Source: Bacteroidota bacterium (GTDB lineage Bacteria > Bacteroidota > Bacteroidia > Flavobacteriales_D > Crocinitomicaceae). From it: a stretch of DNA of 11,303 bases. Below, one piece after another: positions 1 to 7,152 of this stretch. The stretch lies in contig SBGS01000125.1 of NCBI GenBank assembly GCA_006226555.1, positions 1-11,303 on the forward strand. The letters are read 5' to 3'. A program made the translations under genes and the position numbers. The stretch's first letter is position 1. The number at the start of each line of letters is the position of its first letter. Below the pieces are notes generated by a model, which was not told where the DNA came from, ran no database searches, and worked only from the letters and a program-made list of their open reading frames with translations.

Positions 1-204
1 GATCCAACGCTCATTGAAAATTGCAAGGTACAAATCTCAAATAGATGGGGACAAGTTGTGTTCGAAACGACGAATTATAACAATGAATGGGACGGAACAA
101 GCAATGGTCAACAGCTTCCGGATGGAACTTATTTCTACGTGATCTCTTGTGACGATGATCGACTGTATCAAGGGTCTATTAGTTTAATGCGATTAAAAAA
201 GTAG
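1..204 (+). CDS. T9SS type B sorting domain, C-terminal end of a secreted or surface protein (5' partial)
   Basis: The reading frame is open from the first base and ends at the TAG at 202-204, giving 67 residues; the start lies outside the window. The residues match the end of the gliding-motility-associated C-terminal (CHU_C, T9SS type B) domain: NRWGQVVFET, then NYNNEWDG, then LPDGTYFYVI, with a basic tail ending RLKK. Such domains send large surface proteins and adhesins such as SprB through the type IX secretion system. The usual upstream part of the domain (SPNxDGxND) would lie before base 1. The gene after it starts 4 bases later and encodes a PorP/SprF protein, the usual partner of type B cargo, so the two are probably one operon. 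What the body of the protein does cannot be seen. The domain closely resembles the one at 11043-11303. Confidence 0.9.
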   Translation, partial: DPTLIENCKVQISNRWGQVVFETTNYNNEWDGTSNGQQLPDGTYFYVISCDDDRLYQGSISLMRLKK

Positions 205-208
205 TGCT

Positions 209-1588
209 ATGAGAACGAAGAAAATATTATTGTTAGCACTTTTAGTGAGCAGTTCGATAAGTTTGTCTCAGCAGACCAGACAAACGAATGTATATCAATA
301 CAATACCTATTCACTAAATCCGGCTTATGCGGGTTATTCGGGTTGTACGGAAATCAATTTTTCTCATTTAAACCAGTGGGTGAATATTGACGGAGCTCCC
401 GTAACGAACTATTTCAATGCGAATACCCGTGTTGGTAAAAACTTCGGAATTGGAGGTGATGTACTATTTGACAGGGTAGGTATGTCAAATCATTTTTCCA
501 GTACACTTGGATTGTCATACGGTTTTTATATAAAAAATGAGCACTTGATCCGTTTTGGATTGGGAGCGGGATTTTATCAGTTAAGATTTGATCCGACTTC
601 AGCAATAGCTCTGCAGAGTGGGGATGTTATTGTTGAAAGTGGGGCTCAAACCGCTAATGCAATGAATACCGATCTGGGAATATTGTACAGCTTCAGAGGA
701 TTGGAGCTTTCATTCTCCTCTCAGCAGGTTGTTGAAACAAGATCTAAATTGGATTATCCCGGATTAGAAGGCTATACTTTGGAAAGACATTTTAAAGGTT
801 TTGTTTCGTATAACCTACCGGTATCACAAATGTTAAGTCTTAAGCCTTCAGTATTGTATAAGGGGATATCTGGTCAGCAGCAATTTGACATTAACCTGGA
901 TGTGAATTACAATGATCTTTTCTTTGGTGGTTTAGGATTCAGAACAGAGGTTGGATTAGTTGGTAGAGTAGGAATGAACATCAGAAAAATGTTCATGTTG
1001 GCGTACGCATATGAAGTGCCAATGATGAACTTATCTGGTTATAGTGCTGGTTCTCATGAGATCTTGATCGGATTAAAACTTTGTAAGTCTCCAAAAGAAT
1101 CTCCTCTTGACATCGCAGCTGTTGAGCCTGTTCATGATACGATTACAATCGTAGAGACCAAAGTTGATACAATGATCGTCGAAAAAATTGACACTGTTTT
1201 TCTTCAGTCTGATCAAGCTGTAGTATCCAATGCAGAGGTAAAAAAGGCGATGTTAAATGCTTCAGAAACATTGGAGTTTGAATTTGATAAAGCGGTGATC
1301 GCAAAGAACTCTTACGAGGATCTGGATGCACTTACCAATTTATTACTGGTAAGAAGCGATTTGAAGATTAGGTTGGAAGGACACACCGATGATCGTGGAA
1401 CGGAAGATTATAATTTGCGTTTATCGCGTAATCGAGTTGAAGCGATAAAAAAATATTTTGTAATGAACGGAGTCGATCCCGATCGTATTGAACTTCTTTA
1501 TTTTGGTGAGAAAAAACCGATAGCATCAAACGATACAGAGGAAGGACGTGCAATGAATCGAAGAGTGGTTATTGAGATCGTTGAGTGA
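209..1588 (+). CDS. PorP/SprF-family outer-membrane protein fused to an OmpA peptidoglycan-binding domain
   Basis: The protein has 459 residues. Residues 1-20 form a signal peptide (MRTKK, then a hydrophobic run). Residues 22-291 are a PorP/SprF beta-barrel-type domain, with the family motif NPAYAG at 37-42, NQW at 55-57 and a closing GSHEILIG at 282-289. Residues 309-333 are a linker with three DT-hydrophobic repeats. Residues 353-458 are an OmpA C-terminal domain with GHTDDRG at 391-397; D394 and R409 sit where the peptidoglycan-contacting Asp and Arg of OmpA lie, and NRR is at 450-452. SprF-like proteins are needed for secretion or attachment of the neighbouring type B cargo. I infer that this one anchors the upstream cargo and ties it to the cell wall directly. 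Most PorP/SprF proteins are about 300 residues and lack OmpA. The ATG follows the cargo stop by 4 bases without a clear Shine-Dalgarno sequence. Confidence 0.92.
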   Translation: MRTKKILLLALLVSSSISLSQQTRQTNVYQYNTYSLNPAYAGYSGCTEINFSHLNQWVNIDGAPVTNYFNANTRVGKNFGIGGDVLFDRVGMSNHFSSTLGLSYGFYIKNEHLIRFGLGAGFYQLRFDPTSAIALQSGDVIVESGAQTANAMNTDLGILYSFRGLELSFSSQQVVETRSKLDYPGLEGYTLERHFKGFVSYNLPVSQMLSLKPSVLYKGISGQQQFDINLDVNYNDLFFGGLGFRTEVGLVGRVGMNIRKMFMLAYAYEVPMMNLSGYSAGSHEILIGLKLCKSPKESPLDIAAVEPVHDTITIVETKVDTMIVEKIDTVFLQSDQAVVSNAEVKKAMLNASETLEFEFDKAVIAKNSYEDLDALTNLLLVRSDLKIRLEGHTDDRGTEDYNLRLSRNRVEAIKKYFVMNGVDPDRIELLYFGEKKPIASNDTEEGRAMNRRVVIEIVE

Positions 1589-2461
1589 TCAAAAACTTTT
1601 CAATTCGGTGAGTGAGAATGTCCATTCAGGAGTGTATAAATAATTTTCATCTCTTAGAATGAACCAGGATGAGCCGGTTTCAGAAAGCGGATCAATTAGG
1701 ATTTGAATTTCTTGGGCCGGCATATAGCTCTGACCAAGTAGAAAGCATTTTTCTCCACTAACAGAATTTATGGCTACATCCAATACAATTACCGCATGGC
1801 CGGGAGACCCTCCTTTAATAAATACATCACCGATCTGTAGATCTGAAATGGACTTTCTTTTGAGTTCTTTTGAAAGTGAGAGCGTACCGGCATAAGTGAA
1901 AACATATTCCATGAATTTCCAGTAGTTTTCATCTGTGTTATTTCTTTTAAGTCCTGTAGGAGAATAATAGACCCTATTTCCTTGAACAAGAATATTGTCT
2001 CCTTCGAGCCATTTGTCGTATTCCGCTAGAAATCCATTGGTAAAATGAAAATTTAATTCAGAGGTTCTGTTTTGAGAACGTAGGTAATCGGCACGCAATC
2101 TCATAACAGCATCGGCACATTGATGCAGATCTTTTTTTCCAATGGGTAAATCGATCACGCCGCTGTATACCTTGTTATTGTTTTTTGTACTTCCATCATA
2201 GTACTTCACCTTATGATTGGAAGGAAACATAGGAAGATGACGAAGAAAATGGGCAAAACTTGATTCGGACTCGGTTATTCTTTCGAATCCTAGGGGTGGA
2301 TTATACCTGGACTCAAGTATCATTCCTGACGTATCAATTTCGACTATTAATTCACGCTGTAATGAGTCTGAACTACTCAAAGAATGGCTTTCATTCTGTG
2401 CATTACATGACAGGAACAATAAGAAATATGGGGCGAATAGAAAAAGTAAAAACCTTTGCAT
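1589..2461 (-). CDS. DUF4846 domain protein, predicted lipoprotein
   Basis: I chose the ATG at 2461 (290 residues, MQRFLLFLF...). The frame runs back to a TTG at 2485, but that only adds residues before a complete signal sequence. The hydrophobic start ends in FLSC with C19 as a loose lipobox, so it is probably a lipoprotein. The rest matches the Bacteroidota family DUF4846: YDG at 88-90, CADAVMRLRADYL from 115, GDVFIKGGSPGHAVIVLD from 211, and GQSYMPAQEIQIL from 243, then a tryptophan-containing tail. Function is not known. The order C115, H222, Q244 within conserved blocks resembles papain/NlpC-type hydrolases, which is my inference. It is convergent with the left PorP-OmpA gene: the two stop codons abut with no gap and no visible terminator. 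It is divergent from the hydrolase at 2532. Confidence 0.85.
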   Translation of the reverse strand: MQRFLLFLFAPYFLLFLSCNAQNESHSLSSSDSLQRELIVEIDTSGMILESRYNPPLGFERITESESSFAHFLRHLPMFPSNHKVKYYDGSTKNNNKVYSGVIDLPIGKKDLHQCADAVMRLRADYLRSQNRTSELNFHFTNGFLAEYDKWLEGDNILVQGNRVYYSPTGLKRNNTDENYWKFMEYVFTYAGTLSLSKELKRKSISDLQIGDVFIKGGSPGHAVIVLDVAINSVSGEKCFLLGQSYMPAQEIQILIDPLSETGSSWFILRDENYLYTPEWTFSLTELKSF

Positions 2462-2498
2462 CAGTACTGTAATGATGAATATCAATTTAGTAACGTAT

Positions 2499-2527
2499 TT
2501 GTTTAATGTAAATTATGACTTACTTTG
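2499..2527 (+). promoter_or_regulatory. Possible Bacteroidota-type promoter for the alpha/beta hydrolase
   Basis: TTG at 2499-2501 and TTACTTTG at 2520-2527 are 18 bases apart. This resembles the Bacteroidota -33 TTG / -7 TAnnTTTG pattern with one mismatch in the -7 box. Transcription would begin near 2534, close to the start codon, which would favour the ATG at 2541 over the GTG at 2532. This is a pattern match by eye only. Confidence 0.3.
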
Positions 2528-2531
2528 AAGC

Positions 2532-3350
2532 GTGAGAAGGATGCTATCAATTATTTCGATTTTCATTGTCTTGACCTCATGCGGAGAAAAGGTTGAAAAA
2601 TCTTTGATATCAGTAAAACAGGATGATGAAACGCATGATGTTATAGACATCATTCAAATTGAGGACGGTATTCGCGTTCGGATAGTTATTAATGATGTCA
2701 CAAGTAAAAGCGATCTCATTCTTTTGCCTGGTTGGAATTTCCCGTTAGAACATTGGAATGATAGTACCGGAATAATTGAGATCGCAAAAGAAAATGGTTG
2801 GAATCTCATTATGCCTGAAATGGGGAAAAGCATCTACCATCAAAGAGTTTATCCTGAAACCCGACTTGATTGGAGTGGAGAAAAAACAGTAGTCTGGCTA
2901 ACGGACACTCTATTTCCACGACTCAAGCTTTCTTACGGCATTATAGATACCGGGAGATTTGTGCGTGTTTTGGGAATTTCTACGGGCGGTAGAGGAGCCA
3001 TGGCATTAGTGAATACAGAACCAGGACTTATTGATGAAGTGATCTCATTATCCGGCGATTACTCAACTATTTCTTTTCCAAATGATAATTTATACAAAGG
3101 GTATTTCGGAGAATTGAGTGAAAACGCAATGATATGGAAGAACGAGGACCTTTGTAAGGTACCATCGCAAACAAAATCAAAATTCATTTTAATTCACGGT
3201 GAAAAAGACAAAATAGTACCTGTTGAACACAGTGAAAGATTAAATGATCTCCTTCTTTCCAAGAATAAAAGAGTTCAATTCTTAAAAGATCCATCCGGTG
3301 GACATAACTACATTTTTTGGAAGGCAATGATAGACTCAGTACTCAAATAA
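2532..3350 (+). CDS. Alpha/beta-hydrolase (esterase-like) lipoprotein
   Basis: From the GTG at 2532 the protein has 272 residues. It begins MRRMLSIISIFIVLTSC, a lipoprotein signal with two arginines and lipobox LTSC (C17). The ATG at 2541 is an alternative but would lose both arginines. The rest has an alpha/beta-hydrolase layout: strand and oxyanion loop LILLPGWNF (62-70), nucleophile elbow GISTGG (148-153) with S150, acid D226 in HGEKDKIVP, and catalytic H258 in GGHNYIFW. The complete triad suggests an active esterase or peptidase anchored in the envelope; the substrate is unknown. The core looks closest to esterase D/dienelactone hydrolase-like proteins, but I cannot place it in a subfamily. 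It stands alone between divergent and convergent neighbours, with a 4-base gap to the stop of the next gene and no clear terminator. Confidence 0.8.
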   Translation: MRRMLSIISIFIVLTSCGEKVEKSLISVKQDDETHDVIDIIQIEDGIRVRIVINDVTSKSDLILLPGWNFPLEHWNDSTGIIEIAKENGWNLIMPEMGKSIYHQRVYPETRLDWSGEKTVVWLTDTLFPRLKLSYGIIDTGRFVRVLGISTGGRGAMALVNTEPGLIDEVISLSGDYSTISFPNDNLYKGYFGELSENAMIWKNEDLCKVPSQTKSKFILIHGEKDKIVPVEHSERLNDLLLSKNKRVQFLKDPSGGHNYIFWKAMIDSVLK

Positions 3351-3354
3351 CTGT

Positions 3355-4566
3355 CTAACGAACCTTTTCAGCCAGCATCATATTGGATGTGCCTTTGTGA
3401 TATTGATAGCCAATTCCAAATGGTAATTCCTTCACATTTTCACCGGTTTCATATCTTTCTTTCAGGTCTTCCTGATGTCTTTCAGCAAAAAGACGAATTG
3501 GTTTAAAGTACTCGCCGTAAAGCGTAAGCTTCCAGTTTTTCTCATCAAAGAACTGGAGGGGAATTCCGGAATCATCCTGAAGAATGAATTCAGACTCACT
3601 CATGATCAGGTCTCGAATGATAGAAAATGAAGGTCGATGCAACAAGTACGAGGCTGATTTTAAATATGTAGAATGAATGTTACTACTGCGTAGGAATGAA
3701 ACGAGATCTTGTCTTGTATCTAGTCCTTTTGCGACTAGTCCGCCGCGAGATACGTATGAAGTGTTTTGAATGTTCACTGCAAAGTAGTACAAAACCTTCA
3801 CTTTTTCTTCGCCATTTCTTTGCATATAATAGCGGTTACCAACATATGCATTTTCAGGTAGAGAGCTTAAGTCGTTCGTTATAGTTCCATCTTCCAGAAT
3901 AGCGACTCTTTCCTGATATAGAACGCTATGATCTGTTCTTTTCATGAAATGAAGAAAAACAGGTAGTGTTCCATCAAGCTCACTTTGAAAATCCTCAGCC
4001 ATAGCAATTGTTCTGAAAAAGCTTAAGCCGAGAATAGCATTCATGGATTTTTTCAATTGATTCATATATTCATCAAGAACGGTGTCTTTTTGTTTTTGAT
4101 GAAGATCAGGAAATGAACCGATTGGCTCAAGAGCGAGCATAATGATCGTATCGTAATTGGGGAAGAAGAGATCGGCGTGCAGGAAATCTGCGCCGGCGAA
4201 GGGATAGAATAGTGTACCTCCGTCTTTATTCACGTTACTAAGCTCTTTGTTTGTCCAGTCCTTGATAACAGGCAGTTTATCATTGGTTTTCTTCCATAAT
4301 TGATCCATACTTGTTTGAAACTGCTTGAAATTGGCTGTTTCTTCCAGTTTTTTAAATGTACTGTCACTATTTACTTTTCCTGCTAAAAATGTCGCAACAG
4401 CGTCAAATTTCGGTTCTATAGGATAATCAACCTTACCTTCTAAGTTTTCAGCTTGATCAGATGATAGGTCTTCTATTTGAACTCCAGAATCGGACTCATT
4501 ATTAGAGTCTGTTTTACAAGAGAAAAGTATTACGAATAAGAACAGGAAATAATAGTGTGTTTTCAT
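3355..4566 (-). CDS. Predicted lipoprotein of unknown family
   Basis: I chose the ATG at 4566 (403 residues). The frame extends to a TTG at 4587, but the ATG gives a proper signal: MKTHYYFLFLFVILFSC, with C17 as the lipid-modified cysteine. After it comes an acidic, low-complexity stretch to about residue 45, typical of an exported lipoprotein tether. I do not recognise a named domain. The most family-like blocks are FYPFAGADFLHADLFFPNYD (120-139), followed by LALEPIGSFPD (144-154), and later FFRTIAMAEDF (183-193). Similar FYPFxGxDFLxAxxFFP sequences occur, as I recall, in uncharacterised proteins of several phyla, but I assign no activity. It has no obvious catalytic motif. It is transcribed away from the permease operon across a short promoter region and converges with the hydrolase at 3350. 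Confidence 0.8.
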   Translation of the reverse strand: MKTHYYFLFLFVILFSCKTDSNNESDSGVQIEDLSSDQAENLEGKVDYPIEPKFDAVATFLAGKVNSDSTFKKLEETANFKQFQTSMDQLWKKTNDKLPVIKDWTNKELSNVNKDGGTLFYPFAGADFLHADLFFPNYDTIIMLALEPIGSFPDLHQKQKDTVLDEYMNQLKKSMNAILGLSFFRTIAMAEDFQSELDGTLPVFLHFMKRTDHSVLYQERVAILEDGTITNDLSSLPENAYVGNRYYMQRNGEEKVKVLYYFAVNIQNTSYVSRGGLVAKGLDTRQDLVSFLRSSNIHSTYLKSASYLLHRPSFSIIRDLIMSESEFILQDDSGIPLQFFDEKNWKLTLYGEYFKPIRLFAERHQEDLKERYETGENVKELPFGIGYQYHKGTSNMMLAEKVR

Positions 4567-4584
4567 TAGGTGCTGATTATGAAG

Positions 4585-4592
4585 CAAATTTA
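4585..4592 (-). promoter_or_regulatory. Possible -7 element for the unknown lipoprotein gene
   Basis: Read on the minus strand this is TAAATTTG, an exact match to the Bacteroidota -7 consensus TAnnTTTG, 18 bases before the ATG at 4566. No good -33 TTG is visible at the right distance. In AT-rich DNA a chance match is possible. Its position supports the ATG at 4566 over the TTG at 4587, because the TTG would lie inside the promoter element. Confidence 0.35.
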
Positions 4593-4606
4593 AACCAAAT
4601 TATGGC

Positions 4607-4638
4607 TTGAGGGAACTTAGGATAAATTCTTTACTTTA
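4607..4638 (+). promoter_or_regulatory. Possible promoter of the permease-hydrolase-CAP operon
   Basis: TTG at 4607-4609 and TTACTTTA at 4631-4638 are 21 bases apart. The second box shares TTACTTT with the candidate upstream of the alpha/beta hydrolase and partly matches TAnnTTTG. The predicted transcription start falls almost on the ATG at 4644, so the message would be leaderless or nearly so. Confidence 0.3.
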
Positions 4639-4643
4639 GGTGC

Positions 4644-6008
4644 ATGTCTACGAACAATCAATATACCAGAAGAGTTGCAGTCAACATGGTGATCGCCAAT
4701 ATGATCGGTACTGGAATTTTTACCAGTCTTGGTTATCAAGTGATAGAAGGTGGTATACCTGATGCTTTCTCAATTGTAACAATATGGTTATTAGGTGGAT
4801 TGATCTCATTATGTGGAGCAACAGTTTACGGTGAGGTCGCTACCAGGATCAATAGATCAGGAGGAGAGTATCGTTTTTTAACTGAAATATATCACCCGCT
4901 ATTAGGATTTATTAGCGGCTGGATCTCCATACTCGTAGGATTCGCGGCAGCAATCGCATCCTTATCTTTGGCTGCGAGTGAATATTTTTCGCCGGTATTA
5001 GGAAACGAAGGAGAACGCTTTTACTTATTCGGATTGGAGCTTGAAACTACAAAGTGGTTGGCCACTTCAATGATCATTGTTGTGGTGTTTATTCAGCTGG
5101 CTGGAGTTAAAAGAAGTGGGATCTTTCAGAATGTCATGACATACTTTAAAATAGCGCTGATAGGTTTGTTTCTTTTGCTCCCTTTCGTTTTTAGCGGACA
5201 ATATGAACCTTCGGGTGTAAGTCTGTTACCGAGCGATAAGTCTATGGACACTATTTTTAGCAGTGCCTTTGCGGGGTCACTAGTATGGGTAATGTTTGCC
5301 TATAGCGGATGGAATGCCAGTGCATATATTGTGGGTAATTTGAAGGATCCACATAAGAACTTACCCTATTCACTGATAAAGGGTACGATCATAGTTACGC
5401 TGATCTACCTCGCATTAAATATTGTATTTATGTATGTTGCGACCTTCGACGAGCTTGCATTCCAGGTGGATTTGGGGAATGTTGTCGCAACGAAAATATT
5501 AGGCAATCGAATTGCCTTACTCTTTAGCGTTGTGTTTTCACTTGCATTGATCTCCGGTATAAATGCTATGTTCATTGCAGGTCCTCGTGTAATTCAGGAA
5601 ATGGGTAAGGATCACACTATCTTTAAACGATTAGGACATCAAAATGAAAATGGCGCTCCATCATATGCGATTTTAACGATGGGATTTATCTCTGTGGTCT
5701 TTGTGCATACACTGAGCTTTAGTGATCTAATCGAATACATTGGCGTTACTCTTTCGGTTTTCTCACTTTTGACCGTAATGGGGTTATTTGTGCTTCGCTA
5801 TCGCGATAAAGGCTTAATATCGGATCATGTGGTCAAAGCTAAATTTTACCCAATAACACCTATACTTTTCAGTCTATTTATAATTTGGATGATCGTCTAT
5901 TTCTTAATGTCGAAATCGGAAGTGATCTTATGGTTGTTTATTTCTGTCATTCCTGCAGTGATCATTTATTATTTGTCTCGATTTAAAAGTGATACGAATA
6001 ATCCATAG
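4644..6008 (+). CDS. APC-superfamily amino-acid permease
   Basis: This is a 454-residue, strongly hydrophobic protein with about 12 membrane segments, the usual size and form for amino acid/polyamine/organocation (APC) transporters. The first helix carries the broken-helix substrate motif GTGIF at 22-26. YGEVATRINRSGGEY (62-76) matches the conserved region after the second helix. FAYSGWNASAYIVGNLKDP (218-236) matches the conserved segment of helix 6 and the following loop, and AGPRV at 312-316 is also typical. It resembles L-type (LAT-like) permeases, but the substrate cannot be told from the sequence. It is the first gene of an operon: its last 20 bases overlap the next gene. That neighbour is an exported SxxK hydrolase, which may hint at uptake of amino acids or small peptides released from the wall; this is inference only. 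Confidence 0.9.
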   Translation: MSTNNQYTRRVAVNMVIANMIGTGIFTSLGYQVIEGGIPDAFSIVTIWLLGGLISLCGATVYGEVATRINRSGGEYRFLTEIYHPLLGFISGWISILVGFAAAIASLSLAASEYFSPVLGNEGERFYLFGLELETTKWLATSMIIVVVFIQLAGVKRSGIFQNVMTYFKIALIGLFLLLPFVFSGQYEPSGVSLLPSDKSMDTIFSSAFAGSLVWVMFAYSGWNASAYIVGNLKDPHKNLPYSLIKGTIIVTLIYLALNIVFMYVATFDELAFQVDLGNVVATKILGNRIALLFSVVFSLALISGINAMFIAGPRVIQEMGKDHTIFKRLGHQNENGAPSYAILTMGFISVVFVHTLSFSDLIEYIGVTLSVFSLLTVMGLFVLRYRDKGLISDHVVKAKFYPITPILFSLFIIWMIVYFLMSKSEVILWLFISVIPAVIIYYLSRFKSDTNNP

Positions 6009-7152
6009 TCTTTTTTGCTGTCTGATTGCATGTAATCTCAACGCCCAATTAACATCAGATAGTTCTGTTCTCCTAAACATAATTAAGGAGAACAAGTCTC
6101 TGGATCGTATTTTTTCAAATGAGGATTATAAAGTTCAGATAAGATATACTGAAGTTAATGGAGGAGAACTTAAATCTCCCGTTGCACTGGGTTATGAGAC
6201 TTTTTTTTATCCTGCCAGCATTGTTAAAATTCCTGTAGCCATTCTCACTCTTGTGAAAATGAATGAGCTAGGTATCACATTAACGGATAGATTGATACTG
6301 CGTGATTCACTGGGATGTGGAAATGATTCTTATGTAAAAAAGTGCAATAGAGATTCTATAAGTTTCTATACACTTCTAACAGAAATGCTCGTGGTAAGTG
6401 ACAATGAAGCCTATAGTGCTCTTTACCATTTCTTAACTCCGGAATATATCTCTGTCAATCTTGAAAAAAGGGGATTCAATTCTTCCCGGATCTTTAAATC
6501 CTTTGCAACTTGTTCTCAGCTGGAGCTGTGTACAAATCCATTCATTATTCTCGATTCTTCAGGATTTCAGAAGTATAGTGCTTCATCCGTATGCTGGGAT
6601 ATATCGCGTGAAAGAATTTATTGTGAAGGTTATTCTAGGGAGAAGGTTTTGGGAACGAAACACGAGAAAGATGGTAAAATTATAGAGGGTCCCTATGATT
6701 TCAATTTTGGAATTGAGCTCGATCTTATTGATCTGGATGAAATGTTTAAAAGATTGATCTATCCGGAACACTACAATCAGGAAGATCAGTGGGGAGTTTC
6801 AAGCGAGCAACGTACATTACTCATGTCCTGGCTCTCCATGTTTCCAAGAGAATTGAATAGTCCGCATTACCGGAACAGTAATAGCTATCCGGATCACAAG
6901 TTTAAATTCAGCATGAGTGCCGGAAGCGTACCGCATTCTGATATCACTATATATTCCAAGCTGGGTTTATCCTATGGGTTTACCACAGAAGTCTGTTACG
7001 TTCAATTAAAGGATCAGGACAAAGGATTCTTTTTAATGGTTTCCATGTACACGAATAAGAACGGTGTATTGAATGACGGTAAATATGAGTATGAAGAAAT
7101 TGCCAGACCATTTATTTCAGAATTGGTGACTCTACTCGTAAAAGAGCTATGA
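5989..7152 (+). CDS. Exported SxxK serine hydrolase, beta-lactamase/penicillin-binding-protein-like
   Basis: The GTG at 5989 gives 387 residues and a signal peptide ending NLNAQ (about residue 20). No in-frame ATG lies close enough to give a signal, and the start overlaps the permease gene by 20 bases, so translational coupling is likely. The order of motifs is that of class A beta-lactamase-like enzymes: S77-I-V-K80 (SxxK, in FYPASIVKIP), S137-D138-N139 (SDN, in VVSDNEAY), and K324-L-G326 where KTG is expected. I do not find the omega-loop ExxLN that gives class A enzymes their deacylating glutamate. A DD-peptidase-like or other acyl-serine hydrolase is therefore more likely than a resistance enzyme. 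It has several cysteines after the signal (110, 119, 175, 181, 202, 212, 336), which is unusual and may form disulfides. The next gene overlaps by 4 bases. Confidence 0.82.
   Translation: MIRIIHSLFCCLIACNLNAQLTSDSSVLLNIIKENKSLDRIFSNEDYKVQIRYTEVNGGELKSPVALGYETFFYPASIVKIPVAILTLVKMNELGITLTDRLILRDSLGCGNDSYVKKCNRDSISFYTLLTEMLVVSDNEAYSALYHFLTPEYISVNLEKRGFNSSRIFKSFATCSQLELCTNPFIILDSSGFQKYSASSVCWDISRERIYCEGYSREKVLGTKHEKDGKIIEGPYDFNFGIELDLIDLDEMFKRLIYPEHYNQEDQWGVSSEQRTLLMSWLSMFPRELNSPHYRNSNSYPDHKFKFSMSAGSVPHSDITIYSKLGLSYGFTTEVCYVQLKDQDKGFFLMVSMYTNKNGVLNDGKYEYEEIARPFISELVTLLVKEL

Noticed and set aside
1100..1270. PorP-OmpA fusion as a possible frameshift or assembly join
   Set aside because: The frame is continuous, the linker carries ordered DT repeats of its own, and both domains are complete, so a designed linker is more likely than an accident.
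1575..1600. Terminator between the left PorP-OmpA gene and the DUF4846 gene
   Set aside because: Only a 4-base GATC pairing is visible, with no GC-rich stem and no T run.
2462..2485. Longer TTG start for the DUF4846 gene
   Set aside because: The ATG at 2461 already gives a full signal sequence; the extra eight residues add only a second hydrophobic stretch in front of it.
4567..4587. Longer TTG start for the unknown lipoprotein
   Set aside because: The ATG at 4566 gives a normal MKTH signal start, and the TTG overlaps a candidate -7 promoter box.
5989..7152. Calling the serine hydrolase a class A beta-lactamase resistance gene
   Set aside because: SxxK and SDN are present, but the KTG motif is altered and the omega-loop glutamate motif is not found, and the context is an envelope operon rather than a resistance or mobile element.
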